Shown here in pieces: positions 24,249-31,804 of a DNA stretch of 32,275 nt. This DNA is from Clostridia bacterium (GTDB taxonomy: Bacteria; Bacillota; Clostridia; Oscillospirales; Acutalibacteraceae): positions 1-32,275 of the forward strand of contig JAFSGB010000038.1 of assembly GCA_017434895.1 (NCBI GenBank), given 5' to 3'. The position numbers were made by a program, and so were the translations under genes. The notes beneath the pieces are model-generated. The model had not been told where the DNA came from. It searched no databases and worked only from the letters and a program-made list of their open reading frames with translations. Numbering within the stretch: the stretch's first letter is position 1; each line of letters opens with the position of its first letter.

Positions 24249-26849
24249 TTACATATTTTTGACTTTGTTGCAGATGTCAAAAAGTATCTGCATAGCCTCA
24301 ATCGGTGTTAAGGTGTTAACATCCACCGATTGCAATTCCATTAGTATCTCATTCATGCCCTCCATTTGGAGTGGCATTTGCATATTATTGCTTTCCACCG
24401 ATTTATAGGTCACAATACCCTCTTCAATGGTGGTTTTCAGTATTTCCTTTGCCCGTTCAATTACGCAGTCGGGTATTCCGCTAAGCTTTGCAACCTCAAT
24501 ACCGTAGCTGTCATCTGCAGGGCCTGGCACAATTCTGCGTAGGAAGGTTATATCGTCTCCACGCTTTTTAACGGCGATATTGTAATTCTTAATACCCTCA
24601 AGCTCGGTTTCCATTGCAGTAAGCTCGTGATAGTGTGTGGCGAAAAGTGCTTTTGCGCCAAGTTTTTTCTTGTCTGACACATATTCAAGCACTGCACGTG
24701 CAATAGACATACCGTCAAAGGTGGAGGTTCCTCTGCCAATTTCATCCAAAATCAGCAGACTGTTTTTAGTTGCATATTTTAAAATATCCGCAACCTCGCT
24801 CATCTCTACCATAAATGTAGATTTGCCCGAGGCTAAATCGTCCGACGCGCCAACCCGAGTGAAAATAGCGTCAACCAAACCGATTTCGGCACTTGTTGCG
24901 GGAACAAAAGAGCCGATTTGTGCCAAAAGAGTAATGATTGCGGTCTGCCTCATATATGTAGATTTACCCGCCATATTAGGTCCCGTTATAATGGCGCAAC
25001 GGTTGTTTTTCATATTAAGAAAGGTGTCATTTGCCACAAAGGGTGTTTTACTTACCTGTTCAACCACAGGGTGTCTACCGTCCTTAATGGAAATGGTACC
25101 GCTTGTGTTTACAATAGGTCGGCAATAGCGGTTGTTAACTGCCACCGTTGCAAGGGAGCACAAAGCGTCTAATTTAGCAATAGCGGCGGCAGTCTTTTGG
25201 AAACGGACAATCTCGGCGGCGGTTTTACGCCTTACCTCGTCAAAAAGCTCGTATTCAAGACTTTGCACTCTGTCCTTAGCGGAAAGCATTTTTCTTTCGA
25301 TTTCCTTTAGCTCGTCGGTTATGAAACGCTCGGCATTCGTAAGGGTTTGCTTTCGCATATAATCCTCGGGTACCTTATCAAGGAAAGAATTTGTAATCTC
25401 AATATAGTACCCAAAAACCTTGTTAAACTTAACCTTTAAATTTTTTATGCCGGTGCGTTCCTTTTCTCTTGCTTCAATTTCAGAAAGCAAGTCGGCGCTG
25501 CCATCCATAATAGCCCTTATTTGGTCAAGCTCTTGGTTGTAGCCCTTTTTAATAATTCCGCCCTCACGAACGGTGTTCTTGGCTTCATTAGAAATAGCGC
25601 TGTCAATCAGTTCCTTAATTTCAGAAAGGCAATCGGTGTTATCATAAATTTCACAAAGCAGCTTACACTGTGCCGACTCCAAAAGATTTTTAATAAGTGG
25701 AAAGTGGGCGGCAGTATCAGCTAAACTTTTAAGTTCTCTTGGTTTAACGGAACCGTAAATTACACGGGACATTGTACGCTCGATATCCTTAATTCCGCTA
25801 AGAACCTCAGTGAGCTCACCCCGTAAAATTGCGTTGGACATAAGCTCGTCCACTGCATTTTGACGAAGGTTTATAATGGGGATTGAAAGCAAAGGCTTTT
25901 CCACCCAATTACGAAGCAAACGTTTACCCATTGCGGTTTTGGTTTTATCAATAACCCACAAAAGGGAGCCTTTTTTGGAATTTGAGCGCATGGTTTCAGT
26001 AAGCTCCAGATTGCGAATAGCGGTCATATCCAGTCGCATATACTGGCTTTCAGAATAAATTTCAACATTCTTAACTGCAATGTTACCGCTAACACCGGTT
26101 TCGTAAAGATATGTAATAACCGCTCCCAAGGCGCCTGACATAGCGCTATTTTCTAAAAGCCCTAAATTTTCGGTGCTCATAATACCGAAATGCTTTAGAA
26201 TTATATCTCTTGTAGCATTGGGGGAAACGGTTTTTTCATCTCTTACAGTTACGGTTCCCTCATACACCTCACTCAAAAAAGCAGATAGGCTTTTATGGGC
26301 TTTAAGACAAAAGTCTGTTATTAAAATTTCACTTGGCTTAAAACGGCAAATTTGGTCTATAATTCGTTCCTCGGCATTTTCAAGTCCCAGTTCGGTTACA
26401 AAGCACTCACCGGTGGAAGCATCGGTAAAGCAAAAACCGTAGTTACCGTCTGCCGTACAAACTGCCGCAAGGTAGTTATTAACACCCTCGTCAAGCATAT
26501 TTTCCTCAATAACAGTACCAGGGGTGATAATTCTAACAATATCACGCTTAACAATACCCTTTGCGGTGGCAGGGTCCTCAACCTGCTCGCAAATGGCAAC
26601 CTTGTGACCCTTAGCAACCAAACGGGCAATGTAGGCTTCGCAGCTGTGGAAAGGCACACCGCACATAGGCGCCTTTTCCTCTTGACCGCAATCCTTACCC
26701 GTTAGAACGATATCCAACTCGTCGGAGGCTAATTTGGCGTCCTCAAAAAACATTTCGTAAAAATCGCCTACTCTAAAAAAGAGAATACTATCTTCATTCT
26801 CAGCTTTTATCTGAAAATATTGCTTCATCATAGGGGATAATTCCGCCAT
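24249..26849 (-). CDS. mutS: DNA mismatch repair protein MutS
   Basis: Mismatch-recognition ATPase of 866 residues, full length. The mismatch-probing motif is in FFRVGDFYEMFFEDA (Phe-x-Glu). The Walker A loop GPNMAGKST lies near residue 620, DEIGRGTSTFDG is the Walker B/signature, and ATHYHEL follows it. The C-terminal tail is short. Preceded by GGAGGGT with the ATG 5-6 nt on; it follows the RicA-like gene by 33 nt. The order miaB-ricA-mutS-mutL-miaA matches B. subtilis ymcB-ymcA-mutS-mutL-miaA in outline. Confidence 0.97.
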   Translation of the reverse strand: MAELSPMMKQYFQIKAENEDSILFFRVGDFYEMFFEDAKLASDELDIVLTGKDCGQEEKAPMCGVPFHSCEAYIARLVAKGHKVAICEQVEDPATAKGIVKRDIVRIITPGTVIEENMLDEGVNNYLAAVCTADGNYGFCFTDASTGECFVTELGLENAEERIIDQICRFKPSEILITDFCLKAHKSLSAFLSEVYEGTVTVRDEKTVSPNATRDIILKHFGIMSTENLGLLENSAMSGALGAVITYLYETGVSGNIAVKNVEIYSESQYMRLDMTAIRNLELTETMRSNSKKGSLLWVIDKTKTAMGKRLLRNWVEKPLLSIPIINLRQNAVDELMSNAILRGELTEVLSGIKDIERTMSRVIYGSVKPRELKSLADTAAHFPLIKNLLESAQCKLLCEIYDNTDCLSEIKELIDSAISNEAKNTVREGGIIKKGYNQELDQIRAIMDGSADLLSEIEAREKERTGIKNLKVKFNKVFGYYIEITNSFLDKVPEDYMRKQTLTNAERFITDELKEIERKMLSAKDRVQSLEYELFDEVRRKTAAEIVRFQKTAAAIAKLDALCSLATVAVNNRYCRPIVNTSGTISIKDGRHPVVEQVSKTPFVANDTFLNMKNNRCAIITGPNMAGKSTYMRQTAIITLLAQIGSFVPATSAEIGLVDAIFTRVGASDDLASGKSTFMVEMSEVADILKYATKNSLLILDEIGRGTSTFDGMSIARAVLEYVSDKKKLGAKALFATHYHELTAMETELEGIKNYNIAVKKRGDDITFLRRIVPGPADDSYGIEVAKLSGIPDCVIERAKEILKTTIEEGIVTYKSVESNNMQMPLQMEGMNEILMELQSVDVNTLTPIEAMQILFDICNKVKNM

Positions 26850-26882
26850 TTTTCACCCTCCTTAGTTTTAAATTAATTGGAA

Positions 26883-27287
26883 TTAGTGACAACCGCCACA
26901 TGTAGAACAGCTGCCGCTACAAGCGGCAGTGGTCTCACAGGTCTCGGGGTCTTCACCGTCAAGAGACTTTGCAATAACAGTGTTAATTTCGTTCATAAGT
27001 CCGTCAAGCTCAACCTTAGCAGTGTTGTACTCAACCATAGCAGGAGCAGACATAATTTCTCCGTAAACACGACGAAGCTCATCATTTAATTCCTTAACCT
27101 TGTCCTCGTTTTTCTCATCTGCATTCATCTCACGGTCAAGCTCCATGCGGGCAATGTTAAACTTACCGATAGCAGCCTGTAAATCCTTATCATTATCATT
27201 TTCAAGGCGGGCCTTTGCATAGCGAATAAAACGCTCGTCCTGTTGGATAGCCTTGCCTAATTCTCTTACACACTTAATTACGTCCAT
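26883..27287 (-). CDS. YlbF/YmcA (RicF/RicA)-type regulator with a cysteine-rich tail
   Basis: Small helical protein of 134 residues of the Com_YlbF family. In B. subtilis RicA (YmcA) and RicF (YlbF) join RicT to modulate RNase Y, and that complex binds iron-sulfur clusters. Residues 1-105 form charged amphipathic helices. The tail carries Cys117, Cys123, Cys127, Cys130 and Cys133 (CSGSCSTCGGCH), a likely metal or cluster ligand set. The position directly after miaB matches ymcB-ymcA in B. subtilis. No second family member or RicT gene is in the window. Family is likely; which Ric protein it represents is unsure. Confidence 0.82.
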   Translation of the reverse strand: MDVIKCVRELGKAIQQDERFIRYAKARLENDNDKDLQAAIGKFNIARMELDREMNADEKNEDKVKELNDELRRVYGEIMSAPAMVEYNTAKVELDGLMNEINTVIAKSLDGEDPETCETTAACSGSCSTCGGCH

Positions 27288-27302
27288 TTTAAATACCTCT
27301 TT

Positions 27303-28520
27303 TTAATTTTTATTTGAAATTTCCTCTTGAACCCTTAAAAGTTCGTCAAACCATTTACCCTTTTCTTCTCTTGATACGGGGTCGGGCATCTCAGCGGCGG
27401 GCGTGCCTCCACGCGGAGAGTAAATAAAGGTGAAAAGCGAGGAAAATTTTACCTCTTTAATAAGACTTAAAGTCTCTTTGAAGTCGTCATAGGTTTCTCC
27501 CGGAAAGCCCACAATAACATCGCTTGTAAGCTCTACATCGGGAATTCGTTTTTTAGCCTCTTTTATTAAATTTAGATACTGCTCTCTGTCGTAGTAGCGG
27601 TTCATAAGTTTGAGTATTCTACTGCTACCCGACTGGAAGGGCAAATGCAAATGTCGGCTAACCTTTTTGCATTGGGCAATAGTGTCCAATAGCTCAATAC
27701 TGCAGTCTTTCGGGTGGGAGGTCATAAATTTAATTATAAAATCTCCCTCCAGGTCGTTAAGTTGTTTTAAAAGCCTGGCGAAGTTTACGCCGTGAGCCTC
27801 ACCCTTGCCGTAGGAATTAACGTTTTGACCCAGCAGTGTTATTTCCTTACAGCCATTTGCAATCATTCCCTTTGCTTCGGCAATGATTTTTTCAGGCTCG
27901 CGTGAACGCTCCCTGCCTCTGACATAAGGCACTATGCAATAGGTGCAGAAGTTGTTGCAGCCGTACATTATGGGAAGCCAACCGGTTTCCTGCCTATCCC
28001 TTTTAATCGGGATATCCTCGATTATAGGCTTATTATCAAGAGTTAATTCAAAAATACGCTTGCCGCCGTTTAGCCTTTTGTAAATAAACTCGGGCAGACG
28101 GTGGAACATTTGAGTGCCCATACAAATATCCATATAAGGATAGCTTTTTTTGATTTTTTCTGCAACGCTTTGCTGTTGAGCCATACATCCGCAGATTGAG
28201 ACAATAAGTCCAGGTCTTTCTTTTTTTAAAGCCTTTACTTTGCCGATGTTGCCGTAAACTCTATCCTCGGCGTGACCGCGAACGGCACAGGTATTAAAGA
28301 TTATAAAATCCGCTTCTTCCATTTGCTCGGTTATAGTATAACCGCAGGCAAAAAGCATACCCTTTAATTTTTCCGAATCACTGACATTTTGCTGACACCC
28401 GAAGGTTATAACACATGCCTTTGGACTGTCCCCATAAACCTTAGGCAAAATTTCATTTAGTTTATGTATATAATCCCACTGTTTAGCGGGAAAAATATTG
28501 TCTAAATTTAGGTTTTTCAA
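27303..28520 (-). CDS. miaB: tRNA-2-methylthio-N6-dimethylallyladenosine synthase lacking the TRAM domain
   Basis: Radical SAM methylthiotransferase acting on i6A37 of tRNA after MiaA. Counting from the TTG at 28518-28520: N-terminal cluster cysteines Cys42 (TFGCQQN), Cys78 (NTCAVRG) and Cys112 (CGCMAQ); radical SAM cysteines Cys188, 192 and 195 in YGCNNFCTYC. The protein ends at EEISNKN, about residue 405, exactly where other MiaBs continue into a C-terminal TRAM domain of about 65 residues. The next gene starts 15 nt later and no TRAM remnant is visible. Two TTGs two codons apart are possible starts; the second has AAGGGG at better spacing. First gene of the 14-gene run. Confidence 0.92.
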   Translation of the reverse strand: MKNLNLDNIFPAKQWDYIHKLNEILPKVYGDSPKACVITFGCQQNVSDSEKLKGMLFACGYTITEQMEEADFIIFNTCAVRGHAEDRVYGNIGKVKALKKERPGLIVSICGCMAQQQSVAEKIKKSYPYMDICMGTQMFHRLPEFIYKRLNGGKRIFELTLDNKPIIEDIPIKRDRQETGWLPIMYGCNNFCTYCIVPYVRGRERSREPEKIIAEAKGMIANGCKEITLLGQNVNSYGKGEAHGVNFARLLKQLNDLEGDFIIKFMTSHPKDCSIELLDTIAQCKKVSRHLHLPFQSGSSRILKLMNRYYDREQYLNLIKEAKKRIPDVELTSDVIVGFPGETYDDFKETLSLIKEVKFSSLFTFIYSPRGGTPAAEMPDPVSREEKGKWFDELLRVQEEISNKN

Positions 28521-28552
28521 GCCCAATTCCCCTTTTAAACTTATACTAAGAA

Positions 28553-28581
28553 ATTATACCACAAAAACGTGCCTTTTTCAA
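28553..28581 (-). promoter_or_regulatory. Promoter of the 14-gene miaB-to-transketolase run
   Basis: On the minus strand, TTGAAA (28576-28581), 17-bp spacer, perfect TATAAT (28553-28558), about 30 bp before the miaB start. All genes down to 14418 follow with gaps of at most 33 nt or overlaps, and I see no equally good promoter among them. Confidence 0.75.
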
Positions 28582-28606
28582 GCAAATATATTCAAAATTT
28601 AACAGA

Positions 28607-28635
28607 TTGACAAATATTTAAAAAAGTCTTAAAAT
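28607..28635 (+). promoter_or_regulatory. Promoter of nadE
   Basis: TTGACA (28607-28612), 17-bp spacer, TAAAAT (28630-28635). It points away from the miaB promoter, so one short intergenic region drives both genes. Predicted initiation near 28642 leaves about 10 nt before the chosen nadE ATG. Confidence 0.75.
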
Positions 28636-28651
28636 ACTAGTGGTGATGATT

Positions 28652-29383
28652 ATGTTTGATGCACTAAAAATCAAAAACGACTGTGTAAATTGGATAAGGG
28701 AATTTTTTGAAATAAACGGTAAGGACTGCAACGCCGTTATCGGTATTTCGGGCGGTAAGGACAGCTCGGTTGCCGCCGCTTTATGTGTGGAAGCTTTGGG
28801 GAAAGAACGGGTTATCGGTGTATTGATGCCCAAGGGCGAGCAGGCGGATATTAACTGCTCCTTGAAGCTTGTAAACCACCTTGGAATTAAATATTATACC
28901 GTTAATATCGGGGAAACGGTTGAAGCACTCAAATCCGCATTACCGAAGGAATTTGAAATAACTTCGCAGACCCTTACAAACATTCCCCCAAGGGTTAGAA
29001 TGACCACCCTTTATGCCATTAGCCAAAGTAATAACGGGCGTGTAGTTAACACCTGTAATTTGTCGGAGGATTGGGTTGGTTACTCCACTCGTTACGGGGA
29101 TTCCGTAGGTGACTTTTCCCCTCTTTCAAATCTTACTGTCCAAGAGGTTAAGGAAATCGGCTATGTATTGGGACTCCCACGTGATTTGGTGGATAAGGTT
29201 CCTATAGATGGGCTATGTGACAAGACCGACGAGGATAACTTAGGCTTTACCTATGCAGTACTTGATAAGTACATCCGAACTGGAGTTTGTGACGACCCCG
29301 AAACAAAGGATTTAATTGACAAAAAGCACAAGGCAAACCTGTTTAAGCTTCAGCTTATGCCAAGCTTTAAACCGGAAATATAA
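28652..29383 (+). CDS. nadE: NH3-dependent NAD+ synthetase
   Basis: Last step of NAD synthesis: adenylates nicotinate adenine dinucleotide and amidates it with ammonia. The 243-residue single-domain form lacks the glutaminase domain of larger NadEs. The ATP pyrophosphatase loop is GISGGKDSS near residue 33; TLYAISQSNNGRVVNTCNLSEDWVGYSTRYGD and PIDGLCDKTDEDNLGFTY (adjoining blocks) supply deamido-NAD contacts. Upstream in-frame GTG and ATG codons fall at or before the predicted transcription start, and GGTGA precedes the ATG at 28652, which is therefore used. It is a single-gene unit ended by a strong terminator. Confidence 0.94.
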   Translation: MFDALKIKNDCVNWIREFFEINGKDCNAVIGISGGKDSSVAAALCVEALGKERVIGVLMPKGEQADINCSLKLVNHLGIKYYTVNIGETVEALKSALPKEFEITSQTLTNIPPRVRMTTLYAISQSNNGRVVNTCNLSEDWVGYSTRYGDSVGDFSPLSNLTVQEVKEIGYVLGLPRDLVDKVPIDGLCDKTDEDNLGFTYAVLDKYIRTGVCDDPETKDLIDKKHKANLFKLQLMPSFKPEI

Positions 29384-29400
29384 CCTGAAATATATATAAA

Positions 29401-29425
29401 AAAAGCGAGCACAATGCTCGCTTTT
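29401..29425. terminator. Bidirectional terminator between nadE and rplL
   Basis: Perfect 11-bp stem AAAAGCGAGCA (29401-29411) and TGCTCGCTTTT (29415-29425) with a CAA loop. It is followed by T-rich sequence on the plus strand and by As, hence a U run, on the other strand. It serves nadE and the convergent rplL. Confidence 0.93.
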
Positions 29426-29456
29426 CTTTTTTTTGAAATGTAACTTAAGCTTAAAA

Positions 29457-29834
29457 TTAAGCAAGTTCAACAGTTGCGCCAACCTCAGAAAGCTTAGCCT
29501 TAATTTCTTCAGCCTCTTCCTTGGGAGCAGCTTCCTTAAGGGTCTTAGGAGCGCCGTCAACAAGAGCCTTTGCCTCAGCAAGGCCAAGACCGGTGATTTC
29601 ACGAACAGCCTTAATAACCTTAATCTTTTCAGCGCCAGCCTCTTTAAGGATAACATCGAACTCAGTCTTCTCTTCAGCTGCTGCTGCACCGCCGGCTGCG
29701 GGTGCTGCTACTGCTACTGCAGCTGCTGCAGATACGCCAAACTCCTCTTCTACTGCTTTAACGAGCTCAGAAAGCTCAAGAACGGTAAGAGTCTTTAACT
29801 CTTCAATCATAGCTGTGATTTTCTCAGATGCCAT
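29457..29834 (-). CDS. rplL: 50S ribosomal protein L7/L12
   Basis: Stalk protein that recruits translation GTPases to the ribosome, present as multiple dimers bound to L10. It has 125 residues: N-terminal dimerisation helices, an Ala/Gly/Val-rich hinge (about 34-55), and the C-terminal factor-binding domain with [21 protein letters not shown]. The start is the ATG of MASEKITAM; an in-frame TTG five codons upstream lies in the GGAGG ribosome site. It follows rplJ by 60 nt and ends at a strong terminator, whereas in most bacteria rpoB comes next. Confidence 0.97.
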   Translation of the reverse strand: MASEKITAMIEELKTLTVLELSELVKAVEEEFGVSAAAAVAVAAPAAGGAAAAEEKTEFDVILKEAGAEKIKVIKAVREITGLGLAEAKALVDGAPKTLKEAAPKEEAEEIKAKLSEVGATVELA

Positions 29835-29894
29835 TTTAATTTCCTCCAATTATGTTTTTAATAGATTTTTAATTTAATTTAGTTTGATAAGGAA

Positions 29895-30392
29895 TTATTC
29901 CTCGCCCTTATCTACGATAGCCTGTACTGCACGAGCAAAGGCAGCGATGGGAGCCTGGAAAGCGCCCAAAACAGTTGCAAGAAGTACCTCCTTGGAAGGA
30001 AGCTTTGCAAGAGAATCGATAGTTGCTGTATCAACAACCTTACCATCAAGGAAACCTGTTTTAACTTTAAAGTTTTCGTGAGATTCAGCGAACTTGCAAA
30101 GAATTCTCGCTGCTGCGGTGTAATCCTCGTTGGAAAGTGCGATAGCGGTTGTACCCTCTAACACGCTCTTCATATCCTCAAGGTCAGTACCCTCAATAGC
30201 ACGGCCCAAGATGGTGTTTTTAACAACGAAATAATCAACACCGTTTTCACGTAACTCTTTACGGAGTGCTGTATCATCGGCAACGTTTGTTCCCTTGTAA
30301 TCAACAACAACACCTGTAACTGCATTAGAAAGCTTTTCCTTCAATACAGCAACCTGCTGTTGCTTTTGTTCTAAAACTACTGCGTTTGGCAA
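29895..30392 (-). CDS. rplJ: 50S ribosomal protein L10
   Basis: Base of the L7/L12 stalk and autoregulator of its own operon. It has 165 residues from a TTG start (MPNAVVLEQKQQ) preceded by GGAGGTGA, a near-perfect ribosome site 5 nt away. A longer open frame upstream runs through the attenuator hairpin and is not used. N-terminal domain with VVVDYKGTNVADDTALRKEL; the C-terminal helix (AFARAVQAIVDK) binds L7/L12. The long structured 5' leader (about 150 nt) contains an L10-binding element and a terminator, so excess L10 should lower expression. Confidence 0.96.
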   Translation of the reverse strand: MPNAVVLEQKQQQVAVLKEKLSNAVTGVVVDYKGTNVADDTALRKELRENGVDYFVVKNTILGRAIEGTDLEDMKSVLEGTTAIALSNEDYTAAARILCKFAESHENFKVKTGFLDGKVVDTATIDSLAKLPSKEVLLATVLGAFQAPIAAFARAVQAIVDKGEE

Positions 30393-30421
30393 TGTATTCA
30401 CCTCCGAAAATGTCATATACA

Positions 30422-30458
30422 TTAAAAAATGCCTGACCCCGAAAGTGAGGACAGGCAT
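30422..30458 (-). terminator. Attenuator terminator in the rplJ leader
   Basis: On the minus strand, ATGCCTG (30452-30458) pairs with CAGGCAT (30429-30435), with an inner CCTC/GGGG stem, and is followed by TTTTTT. It sits between the L10-binding structure and the TTG start, so it can act as a premature terminator controlled by the leader fold. The U run and stem are clear; control by L10 is inferred. Confidence 0.8.
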
Positions 30459-30474
30459 AAAAATACAATGATAT

Positions 30475-30542
30475 TTTACACGCTAACCTCGGTAGGCGCT
30501 AAGCTTACGACCAATGGTCACCTACTGTCTTCGGAATGCAAC
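30475..30542 (-). promoter_or_regulatory. Ribosomal protein L10 leader RNA
   Basis: The leader of the rplJL transcript contains the conserved CCGAAGACAGTAGG ... CGCCTACCGAGG pattern of the L10 leader (Rfam family L10_leader). GTAGG and CCTAC (plus-strand 30492-30496 and 30521-30525) form the main stem, and GACC-ATT-GGTC (30509-30519) forms an inner hairpin. L10 or the L10-L12 complex is expected to bind and repress. Recognised by eye; a covariance search would settle boundaries. Confidence 0.87.
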
Positions 30543-30548
30543 ACGATG

Positions 30549-30577
30549 ATTATATACCAACAAAATAAATTTGTCAA
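30549..30577 (-). promoter_or_regulatory. Promoter of the rplJ-rplL operon
   Basis: Full-consensus TTGACA (30572-30577), 17-bp spacer and TATAAT (30549-30554) on the minus strand, as expected for a ribosomal protein operon. The -35 box lies 7 nt beyond the dnaJ stop. No terminator separates the two, so dnaJ transcripts may also read into the leader. Confidence 0.9.
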
Positions 30578-30583
30578 GTGTTA

Positions 30584-31735
30584 TTATAAAAATTCTTTAA
30601 TTTTTTCAGCAAAGGTTTTGCGTTTCTTGTAGTTTTTATCGTCGCAGGCTTTGTCAAACTCTTTGAGCTTATCCTTCTGAACCTTTGACAAATCCTTTGG
30701 TACCTCAACTATAACCTTAACATATTGGTCACCCTTACCACTGTAATTCAGGCGTTGGATGCCTTTGCCCTTAAGTTTAAACTCGTCACCCGGTTGTGTG
30801 CCCTCGTGAATGGTGAATTTAACCTTTCCATCAAGGGTAGGAACTGTAATTTCATCACCCAAAGCCGCTTGGGTAAAGGTAATTGGTATCTCGCAGAAAA
30901 CATCAAAGCCGTCACGCTCAAATATGGGATGAGGACGAACATTAACGTTAATTCTAAGGTCTCCCGAGGGGCCACCGTTAGCACCGGCATCACCGCCGCC
31001 TCTAAGACTTATTACCTGACCGTCATCAATACCGGCAGGAATATCTACAGTCTGTTCTACTGTATGACGAATTCTACCCTTTCCCGCACAAGTACGGCAA
31101 GACTTGTCAATAATCTTACCGCTGCCGTGACAATTGTCACAAACCCTTTGTGTCTGCATAACGCCAAAGGGTGTACGCTGAGTAGATGCCACCTGACCGC
31201 TGCCGTGACAAACGGGACAGGTCTTTGGAGTTGTACCCTTTTCGGCACCCGAGCCGCCGCATTCCTTACAGTTGTCAATTTTAGTAACCTTAACGGTCTT
31301 TTTACAGCCCTTTGCAGCCTCCTCGAAGGAAAGATTAACGGTAGCTGCAGTATCATTTCCTCTACGAGGAGCGTTGGGATTACGCTGTCTGCCGCCGCCA
31401 AAGCCGCCACCGAAAAAGGAACCGAATATATCACCAAGGTCGCCGAAATCACCGAAGCCGCCGCCAAAGCCACCGCCTCCGTAGCCACCGCCTGCACCAA
31501 AGTTGGGGTCAACGCCTGCGTGGCCGAATTGGTCATAGCGAGCTTTTTTCTCCTTGTCGGATAACACCTCATAAGCTTCATTTACTTCTTTGAAGTTCTT
31601 TTCAGCCTCAGCATCCCCTGGGTGTAAATCGGGGTGATATTTCTTAGCCGCTTTTCTATATGCTTTTTTCAGCTCGTCGTCGGAAACAGATTTATCCACT
31701 CCGAGGACTTCATAATAATCTCTTTTATCAGCCAA
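30584..31735 (-). CDS. dnaJ: Chaperone protein DnaJ (type I Hsp40)
   Basis: Co-chaperone that delivers unfolded clients to DnaK and stimulates its ATPase. The 383 residues hold a J domain (1-70, HPD in [10 protein letters not shown]), a Gly/Phe-rich region (about 75-120), a zinc domain with four C-x2-C-x-G-x-G repeats ([32 protein letters not shown]), two beta-barrel substrate domains and a Lys-rich tail. The start is TTG (31733-31735), 9 nt after AGGAG; an out-of-frame ATG lies just before it. It follows dnaK by about 70 nt containing a hairpin. No dnaJ terminator is seen. Confidence 0.97.
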   Translation of the reverse strand: MADKRDYYEVLGVDKSVSDDELKKAYRKAAKKYHPDLHPGDAEAEKNFKEVNEAYEVLSDKEKKARYDQFGHAGVDPNFGAGGGYGGGGFGGGFGDFGDLGDIFGSFFGGGFGGGRQRNPNAPRRGNDTAATVNLSFEEAAKGCKKTVKVTKIDNCKECGGSGAEKGTTPKTCPVCHGSGQVASTQRTPFGVMQTQRVCDNCHGSGKIIDKSCRTCAGKGRIRHTVEQTVDIPAGIDDGQVISLRGGGDAGANGGPSGDLRINVNVRPHPIFERDGFDVFCEIPITFTQAALGDEITVPTLDGKVKFTIHEGTQPGDEFKLKGKGIQRLNYSGKGDQYVKVIVEVPKDLSKVQKDKLKEFDKACDDKNYKKRKTFAEKIKEFL

Positions 31736-31764
31736 AGCATTATTCTCCTAATTGAAAGTATGTA

Positions 31765-31793
31765 CGAGCCACTTCGCCATAAGCGAAGAGGCT
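31765..31793 (-). other. Stable hairpin between dnaK and dnaJ
   Basis: GAGCC (31765-31769), an A-A mismatch, CTTCGC, loop CATAA, GCGAAG, A, GGCTC (31789-31793): an 11-bp imperfect stem in the dnaK-dnaJ spacer. There is no U run, so it is not an intrinsic terminator. It may protect the 3' end of dnaK mRNA or set the ratio of the two chaperones by processing, which is inference. Confidence 0.55.
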
Positions 31794-31804
31794 CTAATTA
31801 CGCA

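Noticed and set aside
24637-25128. A 163-codon open frame opposite mutS
   Set aside because: Its reverse complement encodes the conserved MutS ATPase core; no independent coding signal.
30725-31564. A 279-codon open frame on the plus strand opposite dnaJ
   Set aside because: It is antisense to a certain dnaJ, low in complexity, shows no domain, and has no ribosome site or promoter; the openness comes from dnaJ codon usage.
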